A stretch of DNA of 64,000 nucleotides from assembly GCF_034427435.1 (NCBI RefSeq), contig NZ_JAXQNP010000002.1, positions 1,364,001 through 1,428,000 on the forward strand. The letters run 5' to 3'. Position numbers and translations under genes: made by a program. Below the pieces are notes generated by a model. That model searched no databases. It was not told the origin of the DNA and saw only the letters and a list, made by a program, of their open reading frames with translations. Of this stretch, positions 8,893 to 17,555 are shown one piece after another. The first letter of the stretch is position 1. Each line of letters starts with the position of its first letter. Origin of the DNA: Nitrospirillum sp034427435. Lineage in GTDB: Bacteria; Pseudomonadota; Alphaproteobacteria; Azospirillales; Azospirillaceae.

Positions 8893-9315
8893 ATGGGTAT
8901 GAACGTTGGCGGAGGTGGTGAAGACGAAGCCATGATGGACATCAACACCACGCCGCTTATCGACGTGATGTTGGTGCTGATCATCATGCTGATCATCACC
9001 ATTCCGATCCAAACCCATGCGGTGAAGTTGGACATGCCGTCGGCGACCCCGCCGCAGTCCAATACGACACCGCCTGAGGTGGTCAACATCATGGTGGATT
9101 TCGACAACACAATTCAGTGGAACGGAACCACCGTTGATCGCCATGAACTGGAGCTGCGTCTCAAGGACGCCGCCCTGAAGAACCCACAGCCCGAGGTTCA
9201 TCTTTGGCCGAACAAGTTGGCCAAGTACAACACCGTGGCGATGGTCATGGCCTCGGCCCAGCGCTTGGGCGTGACCAAGCTGGGCCTGGTGGGCGCTGAA
9301 CAGTTCATGGATTAA
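8893..9315 (+). CDS. exbD: ExbD biopolymer transport protein, second copy
   Basis: A 140-residue paralogue of the preceding gene with the same signature, DINTTPLIDVMLVLIIMLII, including the membrane Asp, and a periplasmic domain ending in MASAQRLGVTKLGLVG. The two copies differ clearly outside the membrane segment, so they are not a recent duplication. The start ATG is preceded by AAGGAG at 8879-8884. It is the last exbD of the operon; the following exported repeat protein begins 221 bases later. Confidence 0.92.
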   Translation: MGMNVGGGGEDEAMMDINTTPLIDVMLVLIIMLIITIPIQTHAVKLDMPSATPPQSNTTPPEVVNIMVDFDNTIQWNGTTVDRHELELRLKDAALKNPQPEVHLWPNKLAKYNTVAMVMASAQRLGVTKLGLVGAEQFMD

Positions 9316-9536
9316 GTCCGTGTCGACGGCGGCCTCGTTACCCAAGCGTGTCTGGGGTGCGGGGCCGCCGTTACCGTTTCAGGGGTCCCGTGATCATTTG
9401 GGGCGCGGACCCTTTGCCGGGTTGTCGTCCCGATTTCACCCCAATCACCGATTAGATTTCCCGCTCGTCTCGATTTCCCGACATGAGGGGCCGCTCGTCG
9501 GTCCAGCCCTTCAACAAAGCAGGTAGAGTCCTCGGA

Positions 9537-10784
9537 ATGATCGCCACGCACTTCCTTCGTGCCGCACTGCTCGCCTCGGCGCTCACCATGGGCGGCGCCG
9601 TTGTCATCAGCGCCACCACGCCGGCCCACGCCGCCGAAGCCAAGAAGTTCAGCCCGGAAGTCGGCAAGCCGCTGCAGGAAGCCCAGGCCGCGCTGAAGGC
9701 GGGCAAGTTCAAGGAAGCCTTGGACAAGATCGACGAGGCCGAGAAGGCCAGCAAGACCAAGTCGCCGTTCGAGATCTGCACGTTCGAGACGCTGCGCGCC
9801 TCCGCCTACAGCGGCCAGAAGGACATGGGTTCCTTCGCCAAGTCGCTGGAAGCGACGCTGGCCAGCTGCCAGCTGCCGGACACGGACAAGGTCAACCGCG
9901 ACAAGCTGATCGCCGAGGCCTATTTCAGCGTGAAGAACTACGCCAAGTTCTCCGCCGCCTCTGATCGCTATTACAAGGACGGCGGTACCGACAACCGCCT
10001 GAAGGAATTGGCCATCCAGATTTACCTGGACCAGAAGGACTACGCCAACGCCTCCAAGGCCGCGCGCGCCATGATCCAGGCCCAGGGTGGCAAGCCGTCC
10101 AAGGTGCTGCTGCAGACCATCGCCAGCGCCGAATACAACATGGACCACAAGCCCGCCTTCGTTGAGGCGATGGAACGCATCCTGATCAACTACCCCGATC
10201 AGGAAAGCTGGGAGAGCGTGATCCGCGGCGTGCAGAAGCTGCCGGGCTTCAACTCCAACCGTCTGCAGATCGACGTGCTGCGCCTGCAGCTGGGCGCCGG
10301 TCTGGTCAAGGAACCCGGCCCGTACCTGGAATTCGCCCAGTTGGCCATGAGCGACGGCCTGGGCGCCGAAGCCAAGGCCGTGATGGACAAGGGCTTCAAG
10401 GCCGGCATCCTGGGCAAGGCCCAGGGCGACCGTGAGAAGCGCCTGGCCGACATGGCCGGCAAGCAGGTCGATGACGATCAGCGCAAGCTGCCCGACGATG
10501 AGAAGGAAGCCAACGCCCAGCCGGACGGCAAGCAGTTGGTGCGCGTCGGTACGCAGTACCTGGCCCTGGGCAACTCCGCCAAGGCCATCGAGGTCATTCA
10601 GGCCGGCATCAAGAAGGACCAGCTGAAGTACCCGGAAGAGGCCAAGCTGCGCCTGGTCCAGGCTTATATCGCCGCTGGCCAGAAGCAGAAGGCCGTGGAC
10701 ACCATGAAGGCGATCAAGGGCACCGACGGCACCGGCGACATCGCCCGCCTGTACCTGATCCAGGCTGGCATCACCCAGTTCTGA
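9537..10784 (+). CDS. Exported helical-repeat (TPR-like) protein adjacent to the TonB operon
   Basis: The 415-residue protein has an N-terminal export signal (FLRAALLASALTMGGAVVIS, cleavage probably after AHA), so it acts in the periplasm. The remainder is helical, with repeated TPR/Sel1-like segments such as GKPLQEAQAALKAGKFKEAL (near residue 45), IYLDQKDYANASKAARAMI, and GTQYLALGNSAKAIEVIQAG near the C-terminus. TPR proteins next to tonB-exbB-exbD clusters are known in other proteobacteria and have been tied to TonB function there; the same role here is inferred from position. ATG 9537 is chosen because the signal peptide starts there; the frame is open to 9483. It ends at a strong terminator. 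Confidence 0.75.
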   Translation: MIATHFLRAALLASALTMGGAVVISATTPAHAAEAKKFSPEVGKPLQEAQAALKAGKFKEALDKIDEAEKASKTKSPFEICTFETLRASAYSGQKDMGSFAKSLEATLASCQLPDTDKVNRDKLIAEAYFSVKNYAKFSAASDRYYKDGGTDNRLKELAIQIYLDQKDYANASKAARAMIQAQGGKPSKVLLQTIASAEYNMDHKPAFVEAMERILINYPDQESWESVIRGVQKLPGFNSNRLQIDVLRLQLGAGLVKEPGPYLEFAQLAMSDGLGAEAKAVMDKGFKAGILGKAQGDREKRLADMAGKQVDDDQRKLPDDEKEANAQPDGKQLVRVGTQYLALGNSAKAIEVIQAGIKKDQLKYPEEAKLRLVQAYIAAGQKQKAVDTMKAIKGTDGTGDIARLYLIQAGITQF

Positions 10785-10823
10785 TCTCCCTGCTTCCAGC
10801 GCCCCGGCGCCCGTGGAAATAGC

Positions 10824-10854
10824 AAAGGCCGGTCCCTCACGGGGCCGGCCTTTT
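10824..10854 (+). terminator. Rho-independent terminator of the tonB cluster
   Basis: AAAGGCCGGTCCC, loop TCAC, then GGGGCCGGCCTTTT. The A-run on the other side lets it also serve the convergent radical SAM gene. Confidence 0.85.
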
Positions 10855-10871
10855 GGTATTTGGCGGCCCCA

Positions 10872-11975
10872 TCAGAACAAAGCCAGTTGATCGCCCGGTT
10901 GTGGCGGCGGCTGGAACAGGTCGCACCGCATGTCCCAGCGTCGCTGGTCCAGGCCCAACCGTCGCGTTGCCAGCCTGTGGCGCGCGGCCAACAGTTGGGC
11001 ATAGGCGCCGGTGCCGCGCATCCGGGTGCCGAACTGGGTGTGGTTGTGGCCGCCATCGCGGCATTGCCGGATGAGGCTCAGCACACGGTCGGCCCGGTCG
11101 GGCACGTGCAGGCGCAGCCATTCCTCCATCAGCCCGGCCAACTCGCGCGGCAGCCGCAGCAGGATGTAATGGGCCTGGTGGGCCCCGGCGTCCTTGGCCG
11201 CCGCCAGGATGGCTTCCAGTTCGGTGTCGTTCAGGGCCGGGATCATGGGGGAGGCAAGGACGCTGACCGGCACGCCGGCCTGGGACAGCTGCCGTACCGC
11301 CTCCAGCCGGCGCTGCGGCGTGCCGGCGCGCGGCTCCAGCCGGCGGGCGAGGTCGCGGTCCAGGGTGGTGATGGAGATGGCGACCCGGGCCAGGCCGTCG
11401 GCCGCCATGGGGGCCAGGATGTCCAGGTCGCGCAACACCAGGGGTGACTTGGTGATGATGCCCACCGGGTGGCGGAAGTCGCGCAGCACCTCCAGCACGC
11501 CGCGGGTGATGCGCTCCGTCCGCTCCACCGGCTGGTAGGCGTCCGTGTTGGCGCCCAGCGCGATGGGGCGGGGGACATAGCCCTTGGCTCGCAGCTCCTT
11601 GGCCAACACGGCGGGGGCATCCCGCTTCGCATACAGGATGGTTTCGAAATCCAGGCCAGGGGAATGCCCCAGATAGGCGTGGCTCGGCCGCGCGAAGCAA
11701 TAGACGCAGCCATGTTCGCACCCCCGGTAGGGGTTGATGGACCGGTCGAAATTGACGTCCGGACTGTCGTTATAGCTGATGACACTACGCGACGTGTCCA
11801 GGCGGACCTGGGTGGCTGGCGACGTCGCCAGGTCCGCCTCCTCGTCCCAGCCGTCGCTTCCCATCCGGGCCCAGCCGTCATCAGTGCGCAGGCGACTGTG
11901 CGCCTCGAACCGTCCCGCGCGGTTGGAGTGGGTGCCCCGGCCTTTCAGCGGGCGGTCATCCAGGATGTCGACCAT
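10872..11975 (-). CDS. PA0069-family radical SAM protein (Rv2578c/SplB-like)
   Basis: A 367-residue radical SAM protein with the cluster motif CEHGCVYCFAR (Cys-x3-Cys-x2-Cys) at about residue 86, preceded by SINPYRGCEHGC, which is typical of the PA0069/Rv2578c group related to spore-photoproduct-lyase-like proteins. Further marks: DFETILYAKRDAP, GANTDAYQPVER and TKSPLVLRDLDIL. The N-terminal LKGRGTHSNRAGRFE is characteristic of this family. Its reaction is not established; a nucleic-acid role is often suggested. ATG 11975 is chosen for a GGGAGG about 9 bases upstream. It is convergent with the TonB cluster. Confidence 0.85.
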   Translation of the reverse strand: MVDILDDRPLKGRGTHSNRAGRFEAHSRLRTDDGWARMGSDGWDEEADLATSPATQVRLDTSRSVISYNDSPDVNFDRSINPYRGCEHGCVYCFARPSHAYLGHSPGLDFETILYAKRDAPAVLAKELRAKGYVPRPIALGANTDAYQPVERTERITRGVLEVLRDFRHPVGIITKSPLVLRDLDILAPMAADGLARVAISITTLDRDLARRLEPRAGTPQRRLEAVRQLSQAGVPVSVLASPMIPALNDTELEAILAAAKDAGAHQAHYILLRLPRELAGLMEEWLRLHVPDRADRVLSLIRQCRDGGHNHTQFGTRMRGTGAYAQLLAARHRLATRRLGLDQRRWDMRCDLFQPPPQPGDQLALF

Positions 11976-12078
11976 GGCGTCTGCCTCCCTTGCCGAGGGA
12001 AGCCTAACGCCCCGGGAAATAGAACACAACATGAACATTTGGGTGGGAGGCGCCTACCCACCCCGCTCGCCGGGCAGC

Positions 12079-12116
12079 AAAAAGGCCGCCCGGGGGAAGC
12101 CCCAGGCGGCCTTTTT
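12079..12116. terminator. Bidirectional Rho-independent terminator
   Basis: AAAAAGGCCGCC ... GGCGGCCTTTTT, a 12-bp perfect stem with A-run and U-run on either side. It lies between the radical SAM start region and the desaturase 3' end, and most likely terminates the desaturase transcript (minus strand). Confidence 0.85.
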
Positions 12117-12130
12117 CACGCGGGTTGGTG

Positions 12131-13365
12131 TCAGGCGGCGGCGACGGCCAAGCGGGCGCAGACGGCCTCGATCAGCAATTGCCGCGCCCGGTCGACGATG
12201 TCGTCCATCGACGGCGTGCGCACGAACATGGCGGCCGCCCGTTCCTTCAGCTCGTCGCGCGTCGGCAGGGTGGGCATGGTCGGCATGTGCAGGTCGGACA
12301 GGCTGGGCATGTGCAGCTCGGGCATATGCAGCGAGGCCAGCATGGCCTCCGCCTGGGCCCGGGCGTTTTCCAGCTTGTGCTGCAGTTCGGTCTTCACGTC
12401 GGCCAGCGAGGGCGTGTCGGCCAAGGTGGCCTGCACCCGGGCGGCGATCTGCTCCACATGGAAGGTGGCGACCAATTGGCTGGCGGCCTTCTCGATGATG
12501 GCCTTGCCCAGCCGCTGCTCCCCCGCACCACGGCGGCGGGCGGGCGGTGCAGGTCCCAGGTGATGCCCACCCAGGACAGCGCCTTCAGGATGTAATAGGT
12601 GGTGTCGATCTCCCACCAGCGGAAGCCCTGGCAGGCGGCGCTCTGGTAGGCATGGTGGTTGTTGTGCCAGCCCTCGCCCATGGTCAGCAGGGCGAACCAC
12701 CAGTTGTTGCGGCTGTCGTCGCCGGTCAGGTAACGGCGGCGGCCGTACACATGGGCCAGGGAGTTGATGCAGAAGGTGCCGTGGTAGGTGGCGACGGTGC
12801 TCCAGAAGAAGCCCACCACCAAGCCGGACCAGCCGGCCGCGAACCACACGGTGACGGCCAGGATGAAGGCCGGCAGGTAATGGAACCGGTCCAGGAAGCG
12901 CAGCTCGGGGAACTTGGCCAGGTCCGGCACGGCACCCAGGTCGGTCGTGTCATGGCGGGCCGTGAAGATCCAGCCCATGTGCGCGTACCAGAAGCCGCGC
13001 TGGGCCGGGGAGTGCACGTCCGCCGGCGTGTCGGAATAGCGGTGATGGTGGCGATGCTTGGCCGCCCACCACAGGATGCCGCGCTGGGCCGAGGTCTGGG
13101 CGATGAAGGCCAGGATGAACTGGAACCAGCGGCTGGTCTTGTAGGCGCGATGCGAGAAGTAACGGTGATAGCCACCGGTGATGCCGAACATGCGCAGGCC
13201 GTAGAGGCCCACCGCCAGGGCCACGTCTTGCCAATAGACGCCCGTCCAAATGGCGCCCAGGCAGGCCAGATGCACCAGGATGAAGGGCAGGGCGCCGGCG
13301 GCCTGGATGTCGTCCAGGTAATGGTCTGCCGGCTTTTGGGCGGCGTCGCGGGCGGGCTTGGTCAC
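12131..13365 (-). pseudogene. Acyl-CoA/fatty acid desaturase, frameshifted at a G5 run
   Basis: Membrane di-iron desaturase. The His boxes are present: HRYFSH, HRHHHRYSD and HNNHHAYQ, with hydrophobic segments between them. The first frame stays sensible to WDLHRPPAAVV; then a run of five G (plus-strand C at 12520-12524) shifts it. The sensible continuation, EQRLGKAIIEKAASQLV, is in another frame and runs to 12131 with an acidic helical tail. One more G would restore a single protein of about 410 residues, so this is probably a sequence error rather than a decayed gene. The start is uncertain: GTG 13365 (VTKPARD), or TTG 13407. It probably introduces a double bond into acyl chains at the inner membrane. 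Confidence 0.8.
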
Positions 13366-13559
13366 CGGGGGTCGTACTCCGTAAAGGGGCGGTAAAAGGC
13401 CGCACAAGGGGTGAGGCTACCGATTGGATACCAGGAATCGGCGGCCAAGCCGACTCCCCGTTTGGCGCGGATGTCCCCGACGCCCAGGGTAAGGGACAAC
13501 CCTGAAGGGGAGATTAACACGGGGTGCCGCATCCGCGATTTGTGCTGGGTCAAAAAAGC

Positions 13560-14291
13560 TCAGAAGTCGGGGGACAGATCGTCCGGCAGGAGCTGGTCCC
13601 CGGCCCCGCTGCTGGCCTCGCCCTGCATCCACCAGCCGGATTCGGCCAGCTTGCCCTCGTACAGCTCCATCACCGGCTTCCGCAGGCGATCGACCAGCAC
13701 CATGTCGTGCGTCGCCACCAGGCACGTGGTGCCCAGCTTGTTCAGCTCGATGAACAGCCGCATGATGCGCAGGCTCATTTCGCGGTCGATGTTGCCCGTG
13801 GGCTCGTCGGCGATGATCAGCTTGGGCCGGGTGACCACGGCCCGGGCGATGGCCACCAGCTGCTTCTGGCCGCCCGACAGGCGCAAGGGGCGCTCATCCA
13901 GCTTGGCCTTCAGGCCTACCCACGACAGCAGCTCCGTCACGCTTTCCTGCACGTGGGCCTCATCCTGGCCCGCCAGGCGCAAGGGCAGGGCGACGTTGTC
14001 GAACACCGTCAGGTGGTTCATCAGGCGGAAGTCCTGGAACACCACGCCGATCTGGCGGCGGAGGGCCGGCAGGGCCTTGCGCGGGGTCTTGGACAGCGGA
14101 TGGCCCAGCAGGGTGATCAGGCCGCGGGACGGGCGTTCCGCCAGATACAGCAGCTTCAGCAGGCTGGATTTACCGGCGCCGGTGGGGCCGGTCAGGAAAT
14201 GAAAGGACCCGGGCGCCAGTTCGAAGCTGATGTCGCGCAGCACCTCAGGCCCGGTGCCATAGCGCAGACCGACATTCTCGAAACGGACCAA
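13560..14291 (-). CDS. ftsE: Cell division ATP-binding protein FtsE
   Basis: ABC-type ATPase of the FtsEX complex, which links the divisome to periplasmic murein hydrolases. The 243-residue protein has Walker A GPTGAGKSSLL, the Q-loop VFQDFRLM, signature LSGGQKQLVAIARA (Gln-Lys where most FtsE have Glu-Gln), Walker B LIIADEPTGNID and the H-loop THD. RFENVGLRYGTGPEVL at the N-terminus is FtsE-like. No ftsX follows: the next 150 bases hold no gene and the next minus-strand gene is a desaturase. A terminator-like hairpin separates it from the ATPase gene upstream, so it may have its own promoter. Confidence 0.88.
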   Translation of the reverse strand: MVRFENVGLRYGTGPEVLRDISFELAPGSFHFLTGPTGAGKSSLLKLLYLAERPSRGLITLLGHPLSKTPRKALPALRRQIGVVFQDFRLMNHLTVFDNVALPLRLAGQDEAHVQESVTELLSWVGLKAKLDERPLRLSGGQKQLVAIARAVVTRPKLIIADEPTGNIDREMSLRIMRLFIELNKLGTTCLVATHDMVLVDRLRKPVMELYEGKLAESGWWMQGEASSGAGDQLLPDDLSPDF

Positions 14292-14318
14292 AGGCGGGGC
14301 ATCCTTGAAATGGAAAGA

Positions 14319-14356
14319 GCCCGGCCCGCCCGCTTATGGGCGGGGCGGGACCGGGC
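14319..14356 (-). terminator. Terminator-like hairpin between the ATPase gene and ftsE
   Basis: A strong G+C stem (GCCCGG...CCGCCC / GGGCGGGGCGGG...CCGGGC) with loop TTAT; on the minus strand it is followed by CTTTCCATTTC. It probably ends the transcript of the gene at 14381-15211. Confidence 0.6.
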
Positions 14357-14380
14357 CCGATCCAGGCAACGGAGGGGCGC

Positions 14381-15211
14381 TTACTCGGCCGAGGCCGCTT
14401 CGGCGTCCGCGCGGTCGGTGGTCGGGAACAGGCCGGCCTTCTCGAACGCGGTCAGGGTTTCCTGCGCCCAGGCGCGCAGGTCGGTAAGGCCGCTGTGGCC
14501 GGTCCACACATCGATGCCGTAGCGCTTCTCCAGGTCGGCGTCGGTCATCTTCAGCGCGTCGCGGACGGAGATGAACTCCTTCTCCAGCAGCTTCCAGATG
14601 TCGCTTTCGCAGCGCTTGATGGTGATCAGGCCGACGCCCTGGCTCTGGAAGCTCTTCAGGCGGCGGAAGGACTGGTCGTTCTCATAGGGGCCGAAACCGC
14701 CCGCCACCTCGTTCAGCACCACGAAGCGGCGGCCGAAGGGCAGCCACTCGTTCTTGTCGAACGAATACTGGATCAGGGCGCGGGCGTCCTCGATGGCCTG
14801 GGCCTCGGCCTTGGTGGTGACGATCAGGTCGATGGGGTTGCTGTTGCGGCGGCGCAGCAGGGCGCCGGCGTTGCGCGCCTCGGCCCAGGCGAACAGGTCG
14901 GCGGCCACGTTGGCGCCCACGTCCACGACGTAGCCACCCTCCAGCAGGGTGCGGCCGAACTCGTCCCAATACTTGATGGCCAGGTTGGGGTCGGTCGAGG
15001 TCTTGATGTTGGTCAGCTGCTCGCCGATGCCCAGTTCCTTCACGCCGGCGAACAGCCGGCCGAACTTGGACCGCTGGTTCAGCGTGTCGCTGTCGGCGGC
15101 GGCCAGCTTCACGGGCGCGCCCTTCTGCTCGTGCTGCAGGACCAGCATCTGGGCCACCAGCGTCTTGCCCTGGCCGCCGGTCTTGGCCATCGAGATATAG
15201 GTTCGCGTCAT
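14381..15211 (-). CDS. ParA/MinD-like P-loop ATPase of unknown role
   Basis: A 276-residue cytosolic protein that starts MTRTYISMAKTGGQGKT, with a deviant Walker A (K-TGGQGKT) as in the MinD/ParA/ArsA class, DSDTLN in place of the usual switch region, and VVDVGANVAADLF as Walker B-like segment. The C-terminal third (RRLKSFQSQGVGLITIK onwards) is helical and I do not recognise it. ATG 15211 is preferred because AGGAG lies 8 bases upstream; the frame is open to 15325. Partition, positioning or mobilisation ATPases are all possible. There is no ParB-like partner nearby, and its function is not assignable from sequence. Confidence 0.65.
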   Translation of the reverse strand: MTRTYISMAKTGGQGKTLVAQMLVLQHEQKGAPVKLAAADSDTLNQRSKFGRLFAGVKELGIGEQLTNIKTSTDPNLAIKYWDEFGRTLLEGGYVVDVGANVAADLFAWAEARNAGALLRRRNSNPIDLIVTTKAEAQAIEDARALIQYSFDKNEWLPFGRRFVVLNEVAGGFGPYENDQSFRRLKSFQSQGVGLITIKRCESDIWKLLEKEFISVRDALKMTDADLEKRYGIDVWTGHSGLTDLRAWAQETLTAFEKAGLFPTTDRADAEAASAE

Positions 15212-15454
15212 GGGGTCGTTCTCCTGGTCCCGCATTCTTGGTGCCGGCGTCCTTGGCCGCCCACGTTCCCGTCGCCCCTGGGGCGATATCCCCTTGGAAA
15301 GGAACCCCGGGACGCGTCTGGCCACGGGGGTGGACGGCGTCGGGAGGACCCGTCCGGCCGGGCCTTGAATCGATACAGGTTTTCCCCCCGCGCTTCAACT
15401 GCGGGGGGCGGTCTTAACCGAAATCGCGTCCCGACGCCCCCCGCGACCCCGCCA

Positions 15455-15991
15455 TCAGGCGCGGTGCTCCTGAAGCCGGGGCATGATTTCCACCAGGTTG
15501 CAGGGGCGGAACCGGTTGTCCAGTTGGTAGCGCAGGATCAGGTCCCAGCCGTCGCGGCAGGCGCTGGGGCTGCCCGGCAGGGCGAACAGGTAGGTGCCGC
15601 CCGCCACGCCGGCCGTGGCCCGGCTTTGCAGGGACGAGGTGCCGATCTTCTCATAGGACAAGGTGCGGAACATCTCACCGAAGCCATCGATTCGCTTCTC
15701 ATAGACGCTCTCGAACGCCTCGGGCGTGACGTCGCGGCCGGTCAGCCCGGTGCCGCCGGTGGAGATGACGACGTCCACCGCCGGATCGGCGATCCAGGCG
15801 CGCAGCTGCGCCGCGATGGCCGCCTGGTCATCCTTCACGATGACGCGGGCGACCAGCACATGACCGGCGCCGGTCAACCGTTCCACCAGCGTGTCGCCGG
15901 ACTTGTCGGTGGTGGAGTCGCGGGTGTCGGACACCGTCATCACGGCGATCTGCACCGGCAGGAAGGGGCGGGTTTCGTCGATGCGGGACAA
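15455..15991 (-). CDS. moaB: Molybdenum cofactor biosynthesis protein B
   Basis: MogA/MoaB-type enzyme that adenylylates molybdopterin before metal insertion. The 178-residue protein carries the family signature STGGTGLTGRDVTPEA (about residues 76-91), plus AVMTVSDTRD near the N-terminus, KSGDTL and ALPGSPSACRDGWD. The start is TTG 15991, supported by AGGAG 7 bases upstream; no ATG fits the conserved N-terminus. It lies between two unrelated minus-strand genes; no other moa genes are in the window. Confidence 0.9.
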   Translation of the reverse strand: MSRIDETRPFLPVQIAVMTVSDTRDSTTDKSGDTLVERLTGAGHVLVARVIVKDDQAAIAAQLRAWIADPAVDVVISTGGTGLTGRDVTPEAFESVYEKRIDGFGEMFRTLSYEKIGTSSLQSRATAGVAGGTYLFALPGSPSACRDGWDLILRYQLDNRFRPCNLVEIMPRLQEHRA

Positions 15992-16071
15992 GGGGGCGCT
16001 CCTGTTCTGGATGCCCCTTAAGTGAGGGGCGGGGGGCTGTCCGTCAACCGGGGGGCCGTCAACCGGGGAGA

Positions 16072-16887
16072 TCAGACCTCGACCACTTCCAGCAGTTCGC
16101 CATCGGGGCCGAAGCAGCCACAGACCAGGGCGCCGTTGAAGCCGCAGCCGCCGTCCAGCGTGACGGCATGGGGCGTGGCCACCGGGCCGCCATGGCTGGG
16201 GTCATAGCCGCGCACCACGCGGCGGAAACCGGCATACGCGCCTTCGATGCGGTGCCAGGCGGCGCCGCCCCACCAGAAGCTGTCGCCCTGGGCGGCCAGG
16301 GGGCGGGAGGTGTCGATGCCGGCGTTCACGAACAGCAGCTCGGGCAGGCCCTCCTGCCGCCGCTCCGTATAGGCGGCGCGGCGCAGGGTGGCGAACAGGG
16401 TGTCATGGCCGGGGGCGGCGCGCTGGGCGGTGCGCAACTGCCCGGTCCAGCGCGCCAGCGACACCGCGCCGTCGCGGGCGGCCGCCACCCCCTGGTAGGC
16501 GCTGCCGCCATAAGCCGCCAGGGTGGCGTCCACGCCCTGGCTCATCATCCATTGCAGCACTTCGATGGGGTTGGGCGCGAATTGCAGCTGCAGCAGCTTC
16601 TGCCACATCTCCTCCTGCCCGCCGCGCAGGTAGACCAGGTCACTGACGATGACCCCGCGCACCGACAGCACGGCGCGGCGGAAGGACAGCAGTTCATCCA
16701 CCGTGTCCCGCACGCGGGGGCCGCGACCGATCAGGTTGCCGAGATAGACCAGCCGGTCCCCCGGCTGGAAACGGGCGCCGATGTCGTCGTGCAACGCCGC
16801 CAGCCGGTCGACGTCGCCATGAATCGCCCCCACGGCCCAGATGCGCCGCGGGCGGCCCAGCACGACAAAGCGCTCTTGTTCGTTCAT
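16072..16887 (-). CDS. Serine/threonine phosphatase-like protein with degenerate metal site
   Basis: The 271-residue protein has the layout of PP1/diadenosine-tetraphosphatase-type metallophosphoesterases, but the metal ligands are replaced. Motif GDxHG reads GAIHGD (residues 20-25), GDxxDRG reads GNLIGRG (50-56), and GNHE reads GGQEE (89-93). Only the His of the first motif is kept. The C-terminal LDGGCGFNGALVC matches the family's closing strand. It is therefore unlikely to be an active phosphatase and may act as a binding or regulatory protein (inference). ATG 16887 gives the expected N-terminus (MNEQERFVVLGRPRR). It lies downstream of carD, past a terminator. Confidence 0.7.
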   Translation of the reverse strand: MNEQERFVVLGRPRRIWAVGAIHGDVDRLAALHDDIGARFQPGDRLVYLGNLIGRGPRVRDTVDELLSFRRAVLSVRGVIVSDLVYLRGGQEEMWQKLLQLQFAPNPIEVLQWMMSQGVDATLAAYGGSAYQGVAAARDGAVSLARWTGQLRTAQRAAPGHDTLFATLRRAAYTERRQEGLPELLFVNAGIDTSRPLAAQGDSFWWGGAAWHRIEGAYAGFRRVVRGYDPSHGGPVATPHAVTLDGGCGFNGALVCGCFGPDGELLEVVEV

Positions 16888-16946
16888 GCGATGGGTCAGA
16901 CCGGCAGGGGAAAGTTGCCGATCAGTGTATGCGCCGCCGCCCCATG

Positions 16947-16981
16947 AAAAAAGGGGCGATCGACCGGGATCGCCCCTTTTT
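16947..16981 (-). terminator. Rho-independent terminator downstream of carD
   Basis: AAAAAGGGGCGAT, loop CGACCGGG, ATCGCCCCTTTTT: 13-bp perfect stem. On the minus strand it follows carD (stop at 17055); symmetrical A and T runs make it potentially bidirectional. Confidence 0.85.
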
Positions 16982-17054
16982 CCACTAAGTATAGTGATGT
17001 CGGCGCACCGTACCCCCAATGGGCGGATACCGGCGAGCCTTGGCGGCGGACGGC

Positions 17055-17555
17055 TTACGCCGCCTTCGCCAGCACCGCTTCCAGCCGCTCGGTGGCCTTG
17101 CGCTCATCGATCTTTTCCACGGCGGCCAGTTCGCGCGCCAGGCGCTCCAGCGCCGCGTGGTAGATCTGCCGCTCGCTGTAGGACTGGTCGGACTGGTCGG
17201 TGCCGCGGTGCAGGTCGCGCACCACCTCGGCGATGGACACGGGGTCGCCGGAGTTGATCTTGGCCTCATACTCCTGGGCGCGCCGGCTCCACATGATGCG
17301 CTTGATCTTGGACGGGCCCTGCAGGGTTTCCATCGCGTCCTTGATCCGGTCCTTGCTCGACAGGCGGCGCAGGCCGGCGTTCTTCGCCTTGGTCACGGGG
17401 ACCTTCAGCGTCATGCGCTCCTTCTCGAAGGTGATGGCGTACAGCACCACCTCCATATCGGCGATGGCATGCTTTTCGATCGCCACGATGCGTCCAACCC
17501 CGTGGGCCGGGTAAACGACGTAATCACCAGTGACGAAATCGAGCTTATCGGTCAT
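17055..17555 (-). CDS. carD: CarD-family RNA polymerase-binding transcription regulator
   Basis: Binds the RNA polymerase beta subunit and stabilises open complexes. The 166-residue protein has the N-terminal Tudor-like RNAP-interaction domain (FVTGDYVVYPAHGVGRIVAI, residues 7-26) and a helical C-terminal DNA-binding domain (RAQEYEAKINSGDPVSIAEV onwards). ATG 17555 starts at the conserved MTDKLDF. Pairing of carD with fdxA on one strand is a common alphaproteobacterial arrangement. A long leader (17556-17750) with a hairpin lies upstream. Confidence 0.92.
   Translation of the reverse strand: MTDKLDFVTGDYVVYPAHGVGRIVAIEKHAIADMEVVLYAITFEKERMTLKVPVTKAKNAGLRRLSSKDRIKDAMETLQGPSKIKRIMWSRRAQEYEAKINSGDPVSIAEVVRDLHRGTDQSDQSYSERQIYHAALERLARELAAVEKIDERKATERLEAVLAKAA

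Noticed and set aside
15384..15408. CCCCCCGC/GCGGGGGG hairpin between moaB and the ATPase gene, considered as a terminator
   Set aside because: No U-tract follows it on either strand and no gene end is properly placed; left uncalled.
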